From contig NZ_JAAVTO010000011.1 in the NCBI RefSeq assembly GCF_013185065.1, forward strand, positions 1 to 57,556: a DNA stretch of 57,556 nucleotides. Reading direction: 5' to 3'. A program made the translations under genes and the position numbers. Shown one piece after another: positions 17,133-25,560 of the stretch. The number at the start of each line of letters is the position of its first letter. Position 1 is the first letter of the stretch. Below the pieces are notes generated by a model. The model ran no database searches. It was not told the DNA's origin and saw only the letters and a list, made by a program, of their open reading frames with translations. The stretch is from Adlercreutzia sp. ZJ473. Its GTDB lineage: Bacteria > Actinomycetota > Coriobacteriia > Coriobacteriales > Eggerthellaceae.

Positions 17133-17830
17133 CACAGCACCTCGCATTCGTCGAACGAGTAGTCGGGCTTCTTGGACGCCTTGGCCTCCTGGGCGCGCTG
17201 CCTGTCCGTCCGGGCCCATCTGCGAATCACGGCGAGGTGGTTCTTGTAGGACTTCCCCGAGCAGGCGATGTACTCGCTCAAGCGCTCGATGCGCACGGCC
17301 CAGTCTGCGGGGAACTCTTCCTGAAGGGTGCGGTAGTCGCCGTCGGAGAGCAGCACGTTTTCGTACTGGCCGTAGCGGCTGCGAGCCTCGCTTGCGCCTT
17401 TCTTGGGCTTAGTGGTTGATGAGTACGTCTTTCCCTCGCAGTGCGTACTTGTTTCCGTCGGGTTCTCCGTCATGGTGCAGCCCGTCGTCGGCTTTTCCGA
17501 CGACGGCGAATCCGCCGGCGCAGGCGCCGTGTTGTTCTGGGGGATCTCGTAGATGGTGTAGTCGTAGCCGCAGAACCTGCCCTCGTCGTCGTGGGCTTGG
17601 GTGCGCACGACGTAGCCGGCATCCTCGAGCTCCTCGATTCCGGAGCGCACGGCGTCCTTGCCGTCTTTGGACAGCGCGGACAGGCCGGCAATGGAGTACT
17701 CCCAGTTGTTGGGGAAGGAGAGGAGCTGGGACATGAGCCCCTTGGCTTTGAGGGACAGGCTCTTGTTTCGGAGATGGTGGTTGGACATCACGGTGAAGTC
17801 CCTGGTCTTGCTTACGCGGATCACGGGCAT
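17132..17830 (-). CDS. Winged-helix replication initiator-like protein
   Basis: The 232-residue protein has an N-terminal winged-helix domain of the RepA/DnaD type: NHHLRNKSLSLKAKGLMSQL, then NWEYSIAGLSALSKDGKDAV and IEELEDAGYVVRTQA. A low-complexity Thr/Pro/Ser linker leads to a C-terminal segment, VLLSDGDYRTLQEEFPADWA and RIERLSEYIACSGKSYKNHL, that is widespread in mobile-element initiators. It probably binds the element's origin and recruits helicase with the DnaC-like partner whose start overlaps its stop. The start is ATG 17830. The origin itself was not located. Confidence 0.77.
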   Translation of the reverse strand: MPVIRVSKTRDFTVMSNHHLRNKSLSLKAKGLMSQLLSFPNNWEYSIAGLSALSKDGKDAVRSGIEELEDAGYVVRTQAHDDEGRFCGYDYTIYEIPQNNTAPAPADSPSSEKPTTGCTMTENPTETSTHCEGKTYSSTTKPKKGASEARSRYGQYENVLLSDGDYRTLQEEFPADWAVRIERLSEYIACSGKSYKNHLAVIRRWARTDRQRAQEAKASKKPDYSFDECEVL

Positions 17831-17948
17831 GGCTGACCTCCCGTCATCGGGCTGGGTTTGGGCATGGCAAAGCCCTCCTTTCGACTTGGGTTCACGCAGG
17901 GTGCGCTTGGCCGAGGGACGGAAGGAGGGCTGGTTGGAACGGGCGGGC

Positions 17949-18074
17949 CTAGAGGTACTTCCAGATCATGCGCAGGAGGGCTGCGCCGAGCGCGATCGCT
18001 GCGTTGACGGCTGCGGCGACTGCGAAGGCGATCAGCGTCAGGGTCCCTTTCAGGAGCGAGGCGACGATCCGCAT
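17949..18074 (-). CDS. Small hydrophobic protein downstream of the recombinases
   Basis: This 41-residue frame begins at ATG 18074 with AGGAGGTG about nine bases upstream. It reads MRIVASLLKGTLTLIAFAVA, then AAVNAAIALGAALLRMIWKY and a final Leu. Nearly the whole chain is one or two hydrophobic helices. The start lies just beyond the recombinase stop, so it is likely co-translated. I cannot assign a family. The strong ribosome site makes it a probable gene, perhaps a small membrane regulator or toxin-like peptide. Confidence 0.55.
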   Translation of the reverse strand: MRIVASLLKGTLTLIAFAVAAAVNAAIALGAALLRMIWKYL

Positions 18075-18076
18075 GT

Positions 18077-19663
18077 TCAGCTCACCTCCTTCTGGAAGAC
18101 GTCCTCAAAGGCGAAGGACAGCGTTATCGATCCGTCGGAGTGTAGCCGGACCTGCTTCACGAACCGGTGGATGACCTCGCGAGTCATCGGCTTGTCGGGC
18201 TCGACGATGCCGAGCTGCTCGATCAGGTCCGCAACGCGCCCCTCGTCCCGCAAGGCAAAGTCCAGGCTGCGACGCTCGTCCTTGAGGGAGCATTCGCGTG
18301 CCGCCAGGTCGCATAGCGCGTCGGCAACGCGCTCCTTCTCTTCGAGGTAGCGGCTCTCGGTCAGTCGGCCCAGGGAGAACGCCTCGTAGAGGCGGAGCTT
18401 CTCTGACTTGACCCTGGACCTTTCCGCGTCGAGCTCCGACAGGCTTCGCGCGATGCCCGACTGGCGAAGCTGGATGCTCTCCGCCTTGCTCTCGAAGGCG
18501 AGCTTTGCCGCCTGCGCGACTTGCAGCTGCCTCTGCAGGGCGGCTCGCACGATTTCCTCGAGCTCTGCCTCGGAGACGGTCGCGTCGCAGCCGCATGGGC
18601 AGTTTGCCACGTAGTGGGTGACGACGCGCTCCTCCCTGAGCGTCTTCGGGGCCATGTTGCACGTCGGGCAGACGATGATGCCCGAGAACAGGCCCTTCAG
18701 CGGCTTCCTGCGGGGAGCGCATTTCTTCGACCTGATCACCTCGTTGGCTCTCGCCCATTCATCAGGCGTGACCAACGCGGCATGGGCGTCTTCGACGTAG
18801 ATGCGGTCTTCGGGCCGAACGAGGCGCTTCTTCCTGGCTCCGACGCCGATGACTTCGGTCTTCCCAGCCTCGAGGGTGCCCTTGTACGTGACGTTCTGGA
18901 GGATGTGCCGAACCTTTCCCGAGGTCCAGGCCGTCCACTTGCGCTTCCCGTTGGGGATGCTCCCGCGCTTCCCGATCATCTCGTGGTAGACGCTTGGGGC
19001 CGGAACGCCTTCCTCGTTGAGGGTTGCCGCGATGGTTGCGGTGCCGTATCCCTGCACGGCCAGGTCAAAGGTTCGGATGACCCACTTGCCGGCCACGGGG
19101 TCGATGCGCAGGTTGCCGCGGGCCTCCTTGTCGTAGAAGTAGCCGAAGGGCGCTGCCCCTTGCACATGCTTGCCGTTGAGCCAGTTCGCCTCAATTCCGC
19201 TCTTCACGCTCTTCGACACGTTGAAGCTGTACCCGGCGTTGATGATGTTCTTGAACCCCATGACGAAGTTGTCCTCGGACGCGTTGCCGAGACGTGCGGA
19301 GTCGTAGTTATCCGCCACGGCGATGAAGCGGACTCCCAGGAAGGGGAACAGGTTCTCGACGAGGGAGCCTGCGTCGACGTAGTCGCGGGCTAGCCGGGAG
19401 AAGTCCTTCACGATCACGGTCGAGACCGCCCCGTCCTTGCACAGCGCTATCATCTCCTGCAATGCCGGGCGCTCGAAGCTGGTGCCGCTGTAGCCGTCGT
19501 CTACGAAGAAGCGCACCTCCTCCCCGATAAGCTCGGGCTCGTCGGCGATGAAGTCCTCGAGGAGGGTGCGTTGGTTTTGAACGGAGTTGCTCTCCTCGTC
19601 CGGGGGCTTGTCCTTGTCATGCTCGTGATCGGATACCGACAGTCGGACATAGCAGGCGATCAT
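18077..19663 (-). CDS. Large serine recombinase (third in the set)
   Basis: This 528-residue enzyme has the resolvase catalytic domain with YVRLS (Ser9), the DDGYSGTSFERP segment and DFSRLARDY carrying the two catalytic arginines. A recombinase domain (about 165-290) follows, then a zinc ribbon (CPTCN, then CPCGC) and a long C-terminal coiled coil. Large serine recombinases integrate and excise elements at short att sites without homology. Its ATG overlaps the preceding recombinase stop (ATGA). The active site is complete. Confidence 0.93.
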   Translation of the reverse strand: MIACYVRLSVSDHEHDKDKPPDEESNSVQNQRTLLEDFIADEPELIGEEVRFFVDDGYSGTSFERPALQEMIALCKDGAVSTVIVKDFSRLARDYVDAGSLVENLFPFLGVRFIAVADNYDSARLGNASEDNFVMGFKNIINAGYSFNVSKSVKSGIEANWLNGKHVQGAAPFGYFYDKEARGNLRIDPVAGKWVIRTFDLAVQGYGTATIAATLNEEGVPAPSVYHEMIGKRGSIPNGKRKWTAWTSGKVRHILQNVTYKGTLEAGKTEVIGVGARKKRLVRPEDRIYVEDAHAALVTPDEWARANEVIRSKKCAPRRKPLKGLFSGIIVCPTCNMAPKTLREERVVTHYVANCPCGCDATVSEAELEEIVRAALQRQLQVAQAAKLAFESKAESIQLRQSGIARSLSELDAERSRVKSEKLRLYEAFSLGRLTESRYLEEKERVADALCDLAARECSLKDERRSLDFALRDEGRVADLIEQLGIVEPDKPMTREVIHRFVKQVRLHSDGSITLSFAFEDVFQKEVS

Positions 19664-21348
19664 CCCAGCACCTCCTTCAGCGCGTTGAGCCTCGTGGCGT
19701 AGTCTTCGAACTTGAACGTGATCCTCAAGGTCTTGTCGGGGAAGACGTCGACCTGCTTGACCATGGCCTCGATGATCTCAGGTGAGATGTCGGGCATGCC
19801 GTCGAGGCCCTTGATCAGAGAATCCACCTCAGACGAGGGGCTTCTGAGGCTTGAGATGGCGTCGATCCTCTGGCTGAGCTGAGCGACCTTGCCCGACAGC
19901 TCCTCAGCTTGCTCGTCCAGCGGCGCCTTGCCTGACTCCCATGTCGCTCGGCTGATCGCGCCGCTGGAGAAGCTCTCGTAGAGGTGGCGGCGAGACTCGT
20001 TGCATCTTGCCAGCTCCAGCTCCAGGACCGAGGCCTCTCGGGCCAGCGTCGCCTCTGCCTCGAGCGACTTCTCGACGAGTCGGGCGCTGCCGCGCTCGCC
20101 GGTGAAGGCTCCGTGGAGCGCGAGCTGCGCCCTGAGGGCGTCGGCCACTGCCATCAGGACGTACGGCTCGGCAACCGTGGGGCCGTCGGGGCAGGTGATG
20201 CGCTGCTTCTTCGCGGTGCAGGCGTACGTGGGCGCCTTGACGACGTCACCTCTGCCGATGTCCCTCACGAAGCCCATGTAGCTGCCGCAGACGCCGCACC
20301 TGAGCATTCCCGAAGGGAAGAAGCTCGGCATGGCGTCGCGGATCTCCTTGGTTCGCGCCTGCTTCTCTTTGGACGCTTTGCTGCGGGCGTCGTAGCTGGC
20401 GTTGACTTCGTCGAAGACCTCGCGCGAGACGATCGCCTCGTGGGCGTCGCGGATGATGATGCGCTCGCTTTCGTCTCGCGGGCCGCGATGCTCGGAGAAG
20501 ACGCTCTGGTCGCTCTTGTTCAAGACGAGGTCGCCGGCGTAGGCCCTGTTCCTGACGATCTTCATGACGGCTCTCCAGTCCCAGGCGAAGAAGCTCTCCT
20601 TCTTGCCGGCCCAGTCGCCGCCGGCTTCTTTGGCCATCCCGGGCGTGGGGATGCCGCAGTCGTTGAGCTTGTCCGCGATGCGCTTGAAGCTGGTGCCTCG
20701 GAGGGCTTCCCCGAAGATGAGCTCGACGACGGGAGCCAGGTCGGGGTTTACCACGTAGCGCGTCACGTCCTTCGGGTTTCGCAGGTACCCGAAGGGCGCG
20801 TTGCACAGGGCGAAGGTGCCGGCATGCATGCGGGCCAAGTTGGAGTTGCGGATCTTCCGGGAGATGTCGCGCGAGTACATCTCGTTGACCAGGTTCTTCA
20901 CGGGGATGATCAAGCGAGACGCGTCGCTGCCGGCGTCGAGGGTGTCGATGTCGTCGTTGACGGAGATGAAGCGCACGTTGAGGTGGGGAAGGATCCGCTC
21001 GATGAGGACCCCTGCCTCGAGGTAGTTGCGGCCGAAGCGGGAAAGGTCCTTCACCGCGAGGCAGGTGATGCGGCCGCTTCTGATGTCGTCGAGGAGCTCC
21101 TGGAACGCCGGACGCTCGAAGTTCGTGCCCGTGTGCCCGTTGTCCCTGTAGACCTTGACGACCTTGACGTCGGGAAGCTTGGCGATAGCCCGCTCGACGA
21201 TCTCGACCTGCGTCTCTATGCAGCCGTCCTCGCGGTTGTTGTTCTCGTGCGACAGGCGGGTGTAGATTCCGCACAGCCACCTGCCTGCCTTCGCGGGGGC
21301 CTTCCTCGGCTCGCTGCTCGCAGAGGGCTTCCTGCTCTTACGCGCCAT
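19660..21348 (-). CDS. Large serine recombinase (second in the set)
   Basis: The 562-residue protein has a basic N-terminal extension before YTRLS, then DNGHTGTNFERP and DLSRFGRNYLE. These carry the nucleophilic serine, catalytic arginines and acidic residues of the resolvase domain. The recombinase domain has NAPFGYLRNPKD. A zinc ribbon (CGVCG, then CTAKKQRITC) and a C-terminal coiled-coil region complete a full-length enzyme. It overlaps the degenerate recombinase gene upstream by 11 bases and the next recombinase by four, so all are read from one message. Multiple recombinases may be needed together, one for each att half-site, or may serve integration and excision separately; that is inference. 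Confidence 0.93.
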   Translation of the reverse strand: MARKSRKPSASSEPRKAPAKAGRWLCGIYTRLSHENNNREDGCIETQVEIVERAIAKLPDVKVVKVYRDNGHTGTNFERPAFQELLDDIRSGRITCLAVKDLSRFGRNYLEAGVLIERILPHLNVRFISVNDDIDTLDAGSDASRLIIPVKNLVNEMYSRDISRKIRNSNLARMHAGTFALCNAPFGYLRNPKDVTRYVVNPDLAPVVELIFGEALRGTSFKRIADKLNDCGIPTPGMAKEAGGDWAGKKESFFAWDWRAVMKIVRNRAYAGDLVLNKSDQSVFSEHRGPRDESERIIIRDAHEAIVSREVFDEVNASYDARSKASKEKQARTKEIRDAMPSFFPSGMLRCGVCGSYMGFVRDIGRGDVVKAPTYACTAKKQRITCPDGPTVAEPYVLMAVADALRAQLALHGAFTGERGSARLVEKSLEAEATLAREASVLELELARCNESRRHLYESFSSGAISRATWESGKAPLDEQAEELSGKVAQLSQRIDAISSLRSPSSEVDSLIKGLDGMPDISPEIIEAMVKQVDVFPDKTLRITFKFEDYATRLNALKEVLG

Positions 21349-22276
21349 TTCGGGACCATCCTTCCTTTCGCGCCGCCGCTCCGGGCCAGTGCTCGCTGCG
21401 CTTCTTCCGGGTTTCCGTCACCTCTTTGAAGAGGGACTTGCTGACGAGCGGCTCGTGGTGGCCGGCCACCGTCGGCTGCCTGTCGGCAGGGAGGCGCTCG
21501 GAGGAGACGATCTTGTTGTCCTTCTTCCTTCGGACCACGCGGCGCAGAACGTAGCTGCCCGTGTACATGGGGTTGTCGACGATGCACTTGATGGCGCTGG
21601 CGGTCCAGCCGCGATCTTCGCGGGCCTTGTCGCCGTAGAGCTGCGCTCTTCTCTGGCTCGGGGTCACGTAGCCTCTGCCGTTCATCTTTTCAGCGACGGA
21701 GTGGAGGCTGACGTCTTCTTTTGCCAGCTCGAAGATCTCCTGGACGACAGGGGCCGTCTCCTCGTCGACTCGCATGCATGATTCGATCGAGGCATCGTAC
21801 ACGTAGCCGAAGGGGACGCTCTGGCGTCGAACCACGAGGTCGCCGCCGGGCTTCACGGACCGCTTGTTCTTCGAGTTGACGCGATGAAGGTAGTCTGACA
21901 GGTCGCAGGTGCTCAGGTCGAAGCGCTCGGCCGCATCGAGGTAGCGGATGCCCAGGGGCTCCATCACGTCTCGGACCCACTGGTAGGCCAGGGAGCTGTT
22001 GGAGCAGAAGGTGGTGATGCTGGGCACTGCCACGCAGTCGACGTGGCGGTTGATGACCAGGCGGCGAAACTCGTGGAACACCGGGTCAAAGGGGTATGGC
22101 TCGCCTGCCGACCTGAGCACTGCGCTGACCTTCAGGCCCGGCTTGCGCCCGACGAGCTTGAGGCACTTCTGGTAGTTCGCCTCGACTCGATCCGCGTCGA
22201 GCGTCTTCTTGATGCGCCAGTCGTAGGCGGACAGGTAGACGAGCACCTTGCACTCGCCCTGCTTGCTCCTTGCCAT
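21338..22276 (-). CDS. Catalytically degenerate serine-recombinase paralogue
   Basis: The 312-residue product starts at ATG 22276 (MARSKQGECK), overlapping the upstream stop as TAATG. The recombinase domain is well kept (SVPFGYVYDASIESCMRVDE, GRGYVTPSQRRAQLYGDKAR, WTASAIKCIVDNPMYTGSYV). In the resolvase domain the usual YxRxS is YLSAY, so both the arginine and the nucleophilic serine are replaced, and the usual SRxxR helix reads SITTF, losing the catalytic arginines. The zinc ribbon and coiled coil are absent. It therefore probably cannot cut DNA but could still bind att DNA or partner recombinases. The intact frame and overlaps on both sides suggest it is maintained, not decaying. Confidence 0.86.
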   Translation of the reverse strand: MARSKQGECKVLVYLSAYDWRIKKTLDADRVEANYQKCLKLVGRKPGLKVSAVLRSAGEPYPFDPVFHEFRRLVINRHVDCVAVPSITTFCSNSSLAYQWVRDVMEPLGIRYLDAAERFDLSTCDLSDYLHRVNSKNKRSVKPGGDLVVRRQSVPFGYVYDASIESCMRVDEETAPVVQEIFELAKEDVSLHSVAEKMNGRGYVTPSQRRAQLYGDKAREDRGWTASAIKCIVDNPMYTGSYVLRRVVRRKKDNKIVSSERLPADRQPTVAGHHEPLVSKSLFKEVTETRKKRSEHWPGAAARKEGWSRNGA

Positions 22277-23898
22277 TACGCAGCACCTGCCTCGGCGAGC
22301 ATCAAGTCTGAGAACAGGAACTTGATGCGCACGTTGCGGTCGGAGTCGACGGTGATGCGGTCGACCAGCTCGGCCAGCATGCGGCGATCGACCCCGGTCG
22401 CGTCGCGCCAGCACTCGAGCGTGCTCGCCCATCGGCTTGCGTCGTTGGATTCGGCAAGCGCGATGCGCTCTGCTTCAAGCGCCTTGATCTGGCTCTCGCA
22501 TTCCGAGGCGCGCTCCTCGTAGGCGGCCTTGTACTCAATGAGCTCGTCTTTGGTGATCAGGTCCTTGGAGAAGTCGTCGTACAGGCGGCGGCCCATCTTC
22601 CGGCACCGCATCATCTCCGCCTCGGCGGCACGCTGCCGGCTGGCGAGAAGCCTGTCCTTCTCCGTCGCCGCAGTCGCCTGGCTGGTCTTCGACCAGGCCT
22701 CTTTCGTCTCGAGCATGTGGCGGATTGCCGCGAGGATCGAATCGGTGACGATGGCGAGCAGCTCCTCGTCGCGGATCGAGTGGGAAGTGCAGGATTTGCA
22801 GTCCTTCCGGTAAGAGGAGCAGCAGTAGTAGGCGTACTTCTTGCCTTTTGACGTGTTCGTGTGGCGGCAAAGCGTGTCCCCGCATTCCTCGCAGAACACG
22901 AAGCCCGAGAGAAGGCCGAGCTTGTCCTTGCCGGGCGCGGTGCGGGTGTCGCGTGACATCAGGTTCGAGACCATGCGGAAGGTGCGTTGGTCGATGATCG
23001 GCTCGTGCATGTCTCTGACGACGGTCCACTCCTCGCGCTCGCGTTGCACGACTGCCTTTGAGCGGAAGCTGGGCTTGTACGTCTTTCCCTGCACCGTGGC
23101 TCCGGTGTAGGTCTCGTTTGACAGGATGCGGATGACCTCGCGGGCGTGCCATTTGCAGCGGAGGCCCTTCTTGAAGTGGGAGTGCTGCTTGCAGTCTCGG
23201 GATTGCTTGAGGTCGTGGGGCGTGAGGAACCCGAGATCGTTGAGCTTTGCCGCGATGCCGTTGGCGTTGAGGCCGTCGATTCGCCACTCGAAGATCATGC
23301 GGACGACCTGGGCGCCTTCTTCGTCAACGACCAGATGCCGCTTGTCCTTCGGGTCCTTGAGGTAGCCGTAAGGCGCGAAGTTCGAGACGTACTCGCCGCG
23401 CTTGCGCTTGACGTCGAGATGGGCCTTGACCTTCGCGGAGGTGCTGGCGCAGTAGTTGTCGTTGACCAGGTTCTTGAAGGGGACGATGAGGGCGTCGGTG
23501 AAGTCATGCTCGCGGTTGCTGTCATAGTCGTCGTTGACGGCGATGAAGCGGACGCCCAGGGAGGGGAAGATGCTCTCGATGTAGCGGCCGACTTCGAGGT
23601 AGTTGCGGCCGAACCGGGAGAAGTCCTTCACGATGACGCAGTTGATCTCGCCGCATTCGACGGCATCCAAAAGCGCCAGGAAGTCGGGGCGGTCGAAGTT
23701 GCTCCCGGTGAAGCCGTCGTCGGCGTATTCCCGGACCAGCTGCATGTCCGGATGGCCGAGGACGTAGTTTGCGATGATCTGCTTTTGGTTCGAGATCGAG
23801 TTCGACTCGGCTTCCCTCTCGCCGTCGTCACGCGACAGGCGGGAGTACGAGGCGACTCTCCAGGGGACGCCTTTGGTGAGATTTGTCTTGGAGGACAT
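22276..23898 (-). CDS. Large serine recombinase (first in the operon)
   Basis: The start is placed at ATG 23898 (MSSKTNLTKG), which has AAAGG about 11 bases upstream; an ATG six codons earlier lacks a site. The 540-residue protein carries YSRLS, DDGFTGSNFDRP and KDFSRFGRNYLE, so the active site is complete. The recombinase domain has NFAPYGYLKDPKDKRHLVVD, then a zinc ribbon (CEECG, then CSSYRKDCKSC) and a C-terminal helical tail. It is the promoter-proximal gene of the four-gene recombinase cluster, with about 110 bases between it and the divergent DUF6870 copy, where one att site or the element end might lie. Confidence 0.93.
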   Translation of the reverse strand: MSSKTNLTKGVPWRVASYSRLSRDDGEREAESNSISNQKQIIANYVLGHPDMQLVREYADDGFTGSNFDRPDFLALLDAVECGEINCVIVKDFSRFGRNYLEVGRYIESIFPSLGVRFIAVNDDYDSNREHDFTDALIVPFKNLVNDNYCASTSAKVKAHLDVKRKRGEYVSNFAPYGYLKDPKDKRHLVVDEEGAQVVRMIFEWRIDGLNANGIAAKLNDLGFLTPHDLKQSRDCKQHSHFKKGLRCKWHAREVIRILSNETYTGATVQGKTYKPSFRSKAVVQREREEWTVVRDMHEPIIDQRTFRMVSNLMSRDTRTAPGKDKLGLLSGFVFCEECGDTLCRHTNTSKGKKYAYYCCSSYRKDCKSCTSHSIRDEELLAIVTDSILAAIRHMLETKEAWSKTSQATAATEKDRLLASRQRAAEAEMMRCRKMGRRLYDDFSKDLITKDELIEYKAAYEERASECESQIKALEAERIALAESNDASRWASTLECWRDATGVDRRMLAELVDRITVDSDRNVRIKFLFSDLMLAEAGAA

Positions 23899-24011
23899 AA
23901 GAAAACAACCTTTCATGATTCTGCCGTTAGCCAGAACCTCGAAAAGCTGCTTGCTGGTTATTGCGTTGTCTGCTGAACGAGGTAACTATAGCAGAATGCG
24001 CGGGTGGCGCG

Positions 24012-24272
24012 CTAGTGGGTGCTGGACAGGTAGTGCGCGCAGCACTCCTCCAGCGTCGACTCGCCGGCGAACTCAACGCGCACGATGTGCTTGCCGTGCC
24101 GGTAGAGGTACGGGTTGCCGATCTGGTCGATGTAGCTGCGGAGGCGCTCCTCGAACGGCAGGTTGGGGTCCACCACGACGTCGCGGATGTCCCTCAGCGC
24201 GTCGATGTCGATCTGGTCGTTGGGCAGCGCGGCTGCCGCCTTCGCCTTGCCCAGCTTTGTTGTCGTGAGCAC
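24012..24272 (-). CDS. DUF6870-type small protein, copy 1
   Basis: The 86-residue product begins at GTG 24272, preceded by AAGGGA at a suitable distance. The start matches the second copy at 33076 (MLTTTKLG here, MLTQTKIE there). The core is acidic: LPNDQIDIDALRDIRDVVVD, then LPFEERLRSYIDQIGNPYLY and FAGESTLEECCAHYLS. Such proteins are common in conjugative elements of gut Firmicutes and Actinobacteria. Their function is unknown. The central 203 bases are repeated in inverted orientation 9 kb away with only two differences. Confidence 0.75.
   Translation of the reverse strand: MLTTTKLGKAKAAAALPNDQIDIDALRDIRDVVVDPNLPFEERLRSYIDQIGNPYLYRHGKHIVRVEFAGESTLEECCAHYLSSTH
24025..24227 (-). repeat. 203-bp inverted repeat, arm 1 (inside DUF6870 copy 1)
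   Basis: Reverse-complemented, these bases match 33121-33323 at all but two positions by direct comparison. The two arms bound the AbiE/NACHT/sigma-like cargo. Confidence 0.9.
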
Positions 24273-24485
24273 TGTCTCGTCCCTTCGGTCACGGAAAGGC
24301 ACGTTCCTTTCTCATGCGGGGGATTGATCGAGGCGGTTGTGGAAACCTGTCAGCCCGAGTTCCATCAGGAGCTCGGGCTCGGTGCGTCCGGCGCGAGCAG
24401 AGTGCCGAAAACCGGCTGCTGTTTCTTCTGAATCTGGATCCGATGCTTCATGTTGCGTGGGCGTTTCAATAACTCCTCTAACACT

Positions 24486-24516
24486 CTGCAATTTTATTTA
24501 CTTATGAGTGTATAAT
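24486..24516 (+). promoter_or_regulatory. Putative leaderless promoter of the first abiE operon
   Basis: A perfect TATAAT (24511-24516) ends six bases before the ATG at 24523, and a weak -35 (CTGCAA, 24486-24491) lies 19 bases upstream of it. Transcription would start at or next to the start codon, giving a leaderless mRNA. No Shine-Dalgarno sequence is present. Confidence 0.5.
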
Positions 24517-24522
24517 CTCGCT

Positions 24523-25560
24523 ATGTCAAAGAGAGGGAACATCCAGAACGTCTATGACCTCGCCGCTGGCCAGTGGGGTTTGCTCACCTCTGCCCAGGCC
24601 ATCGACATCGGCATCAGCAGAACCCAGCTCAACCGGATGTCCGCAGACAGGCGGCTGGAGCCCATCTGCTACGGAGTTTATCGCGTGGCCGCCGGCGAGG
24701 AGACGATTAATGTCGGCGCAAAGGCGGCGTGGCTCTCCCTCTATCCGAAGAAGACCGCCTACGAGCGCCTCGGGGCTCAACCCCATGACGCAGTCGCCAC
24801 GGGACGCACCGCGGCCTGGATGCACGGCTGTGGCGACTTCCACGCGTCTCCCTACTGCTTCGCCGTCGCACGCGAGAAGCGCTCCGCCCGGACCGACCTC
24901 GAGCTGCTTCACGATGTGGTGGACGAACGCGACGTCACGCTCTCCTTCGGCATCCCCACGGCAACGATCGAGCGCACGGTCGCCGATCTCGTCAGGCTCC
25001 ACGAAGACCCCAGCCTGGTGGACGGCTTCATGTCCGATGCGGCGGCAAGCGGCCACCTTTTCGACGAGGAAAGGCTCTCCGATCTGCTGAGCCCTCTCTC
25101 AAAGGAAAACGGCTTCGCGTCGGGAGGCGAGTTCGCGAGGCACCTCATTGAAAAGAACGCGGCGCATGTCGCAACCGCAAGGGCGATCAGCGACTTTGCG
25201 AAGGCCGTCATGGCGTCTGGTGCGTTCGACCAGGCCCGGCACCTCTCGGAGAGCATGCGAGATACCATGCTCGCAAGTCTTTCCCAGCTGTCAAGCGAAA
25301 TGGAGAAGATCGCCCCGAACACTGAGCTTCCGACAGAGGCGCTCCTGACGCTCAAAGAACTGATGGACGCCCTGGCAATCCCGCATTCTGCAATCGGCAA
25401 AGACGAGGCGTCGAAATCGGCGGGCTTGCTAGCGGATGCGTCGGAAGAGTTGGATCGACACGCAGCCCGCGCTGACAGAGCGAGTGATGATGTACGCTAC
25501 GAGAAGAAGGAGCAGGGATGTCCCGATACGCAAGCGCCCGGGCCCTCGAGCAAGCGATAA
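24523..25560 (+). CDS. abiEi: AbiEi-type antitoxin/transcriptional regulator
   Basis: The start is ATG 24523 (MSKRGNIQNV); the earlier GTG would overlap the -10 box. The 345-residue product has an N-terminal winged helix (GLLTSAQAIDIGISRTQLNR, then LEPICYGVYRVA) and an AbiEi C-terminal region (FGIPTATIERTVADLVRLHE). AbiEi is the antitoxin of the type IV AbiE abortive-infection system and normally represses its own operon through the winged helix. It overlaps the AbiEii gene by 43 bases. An additional C-terminal stretch beyond residue 220 is helical, making the protein longer than typical AbiEi. Confidence 0.88.
   Translation: MSKRGNIQNVYDLAAGQWGLLTSAQAIDIGISRTQLNRMSADRRLEPICYGVYRVAAGEETINVGAKAAWLSLYPKKTAYERLGAQPHDAVATGRTAAWMHGCGDFHASPYCFAVAREKRSARTDLELLHDVVDERDVTLSFGIPTATIERTVADLVRLHEDPSLVDGFMSDAAASGHLFDEERLSDLLSPLSKENGFASGGEFARHLIEKNAAHVATARAISDFAKAVMASGAFDQARHLSESMRDTMLASLSQLSSEMEKIAPNTELPTEALLTLKELMDALAIPHSAIGKDEASKSAGLLADASEELDRHAARADRASDDVRYEKKEQGCPDTQAPGPSSKR

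Noticed and set aside
1-24011. Relaxase gene within the conjugation module
   Set aside because: No frame shows a MobA/TraI three-histidine motif; the gene is presumably outside the window or displaced.
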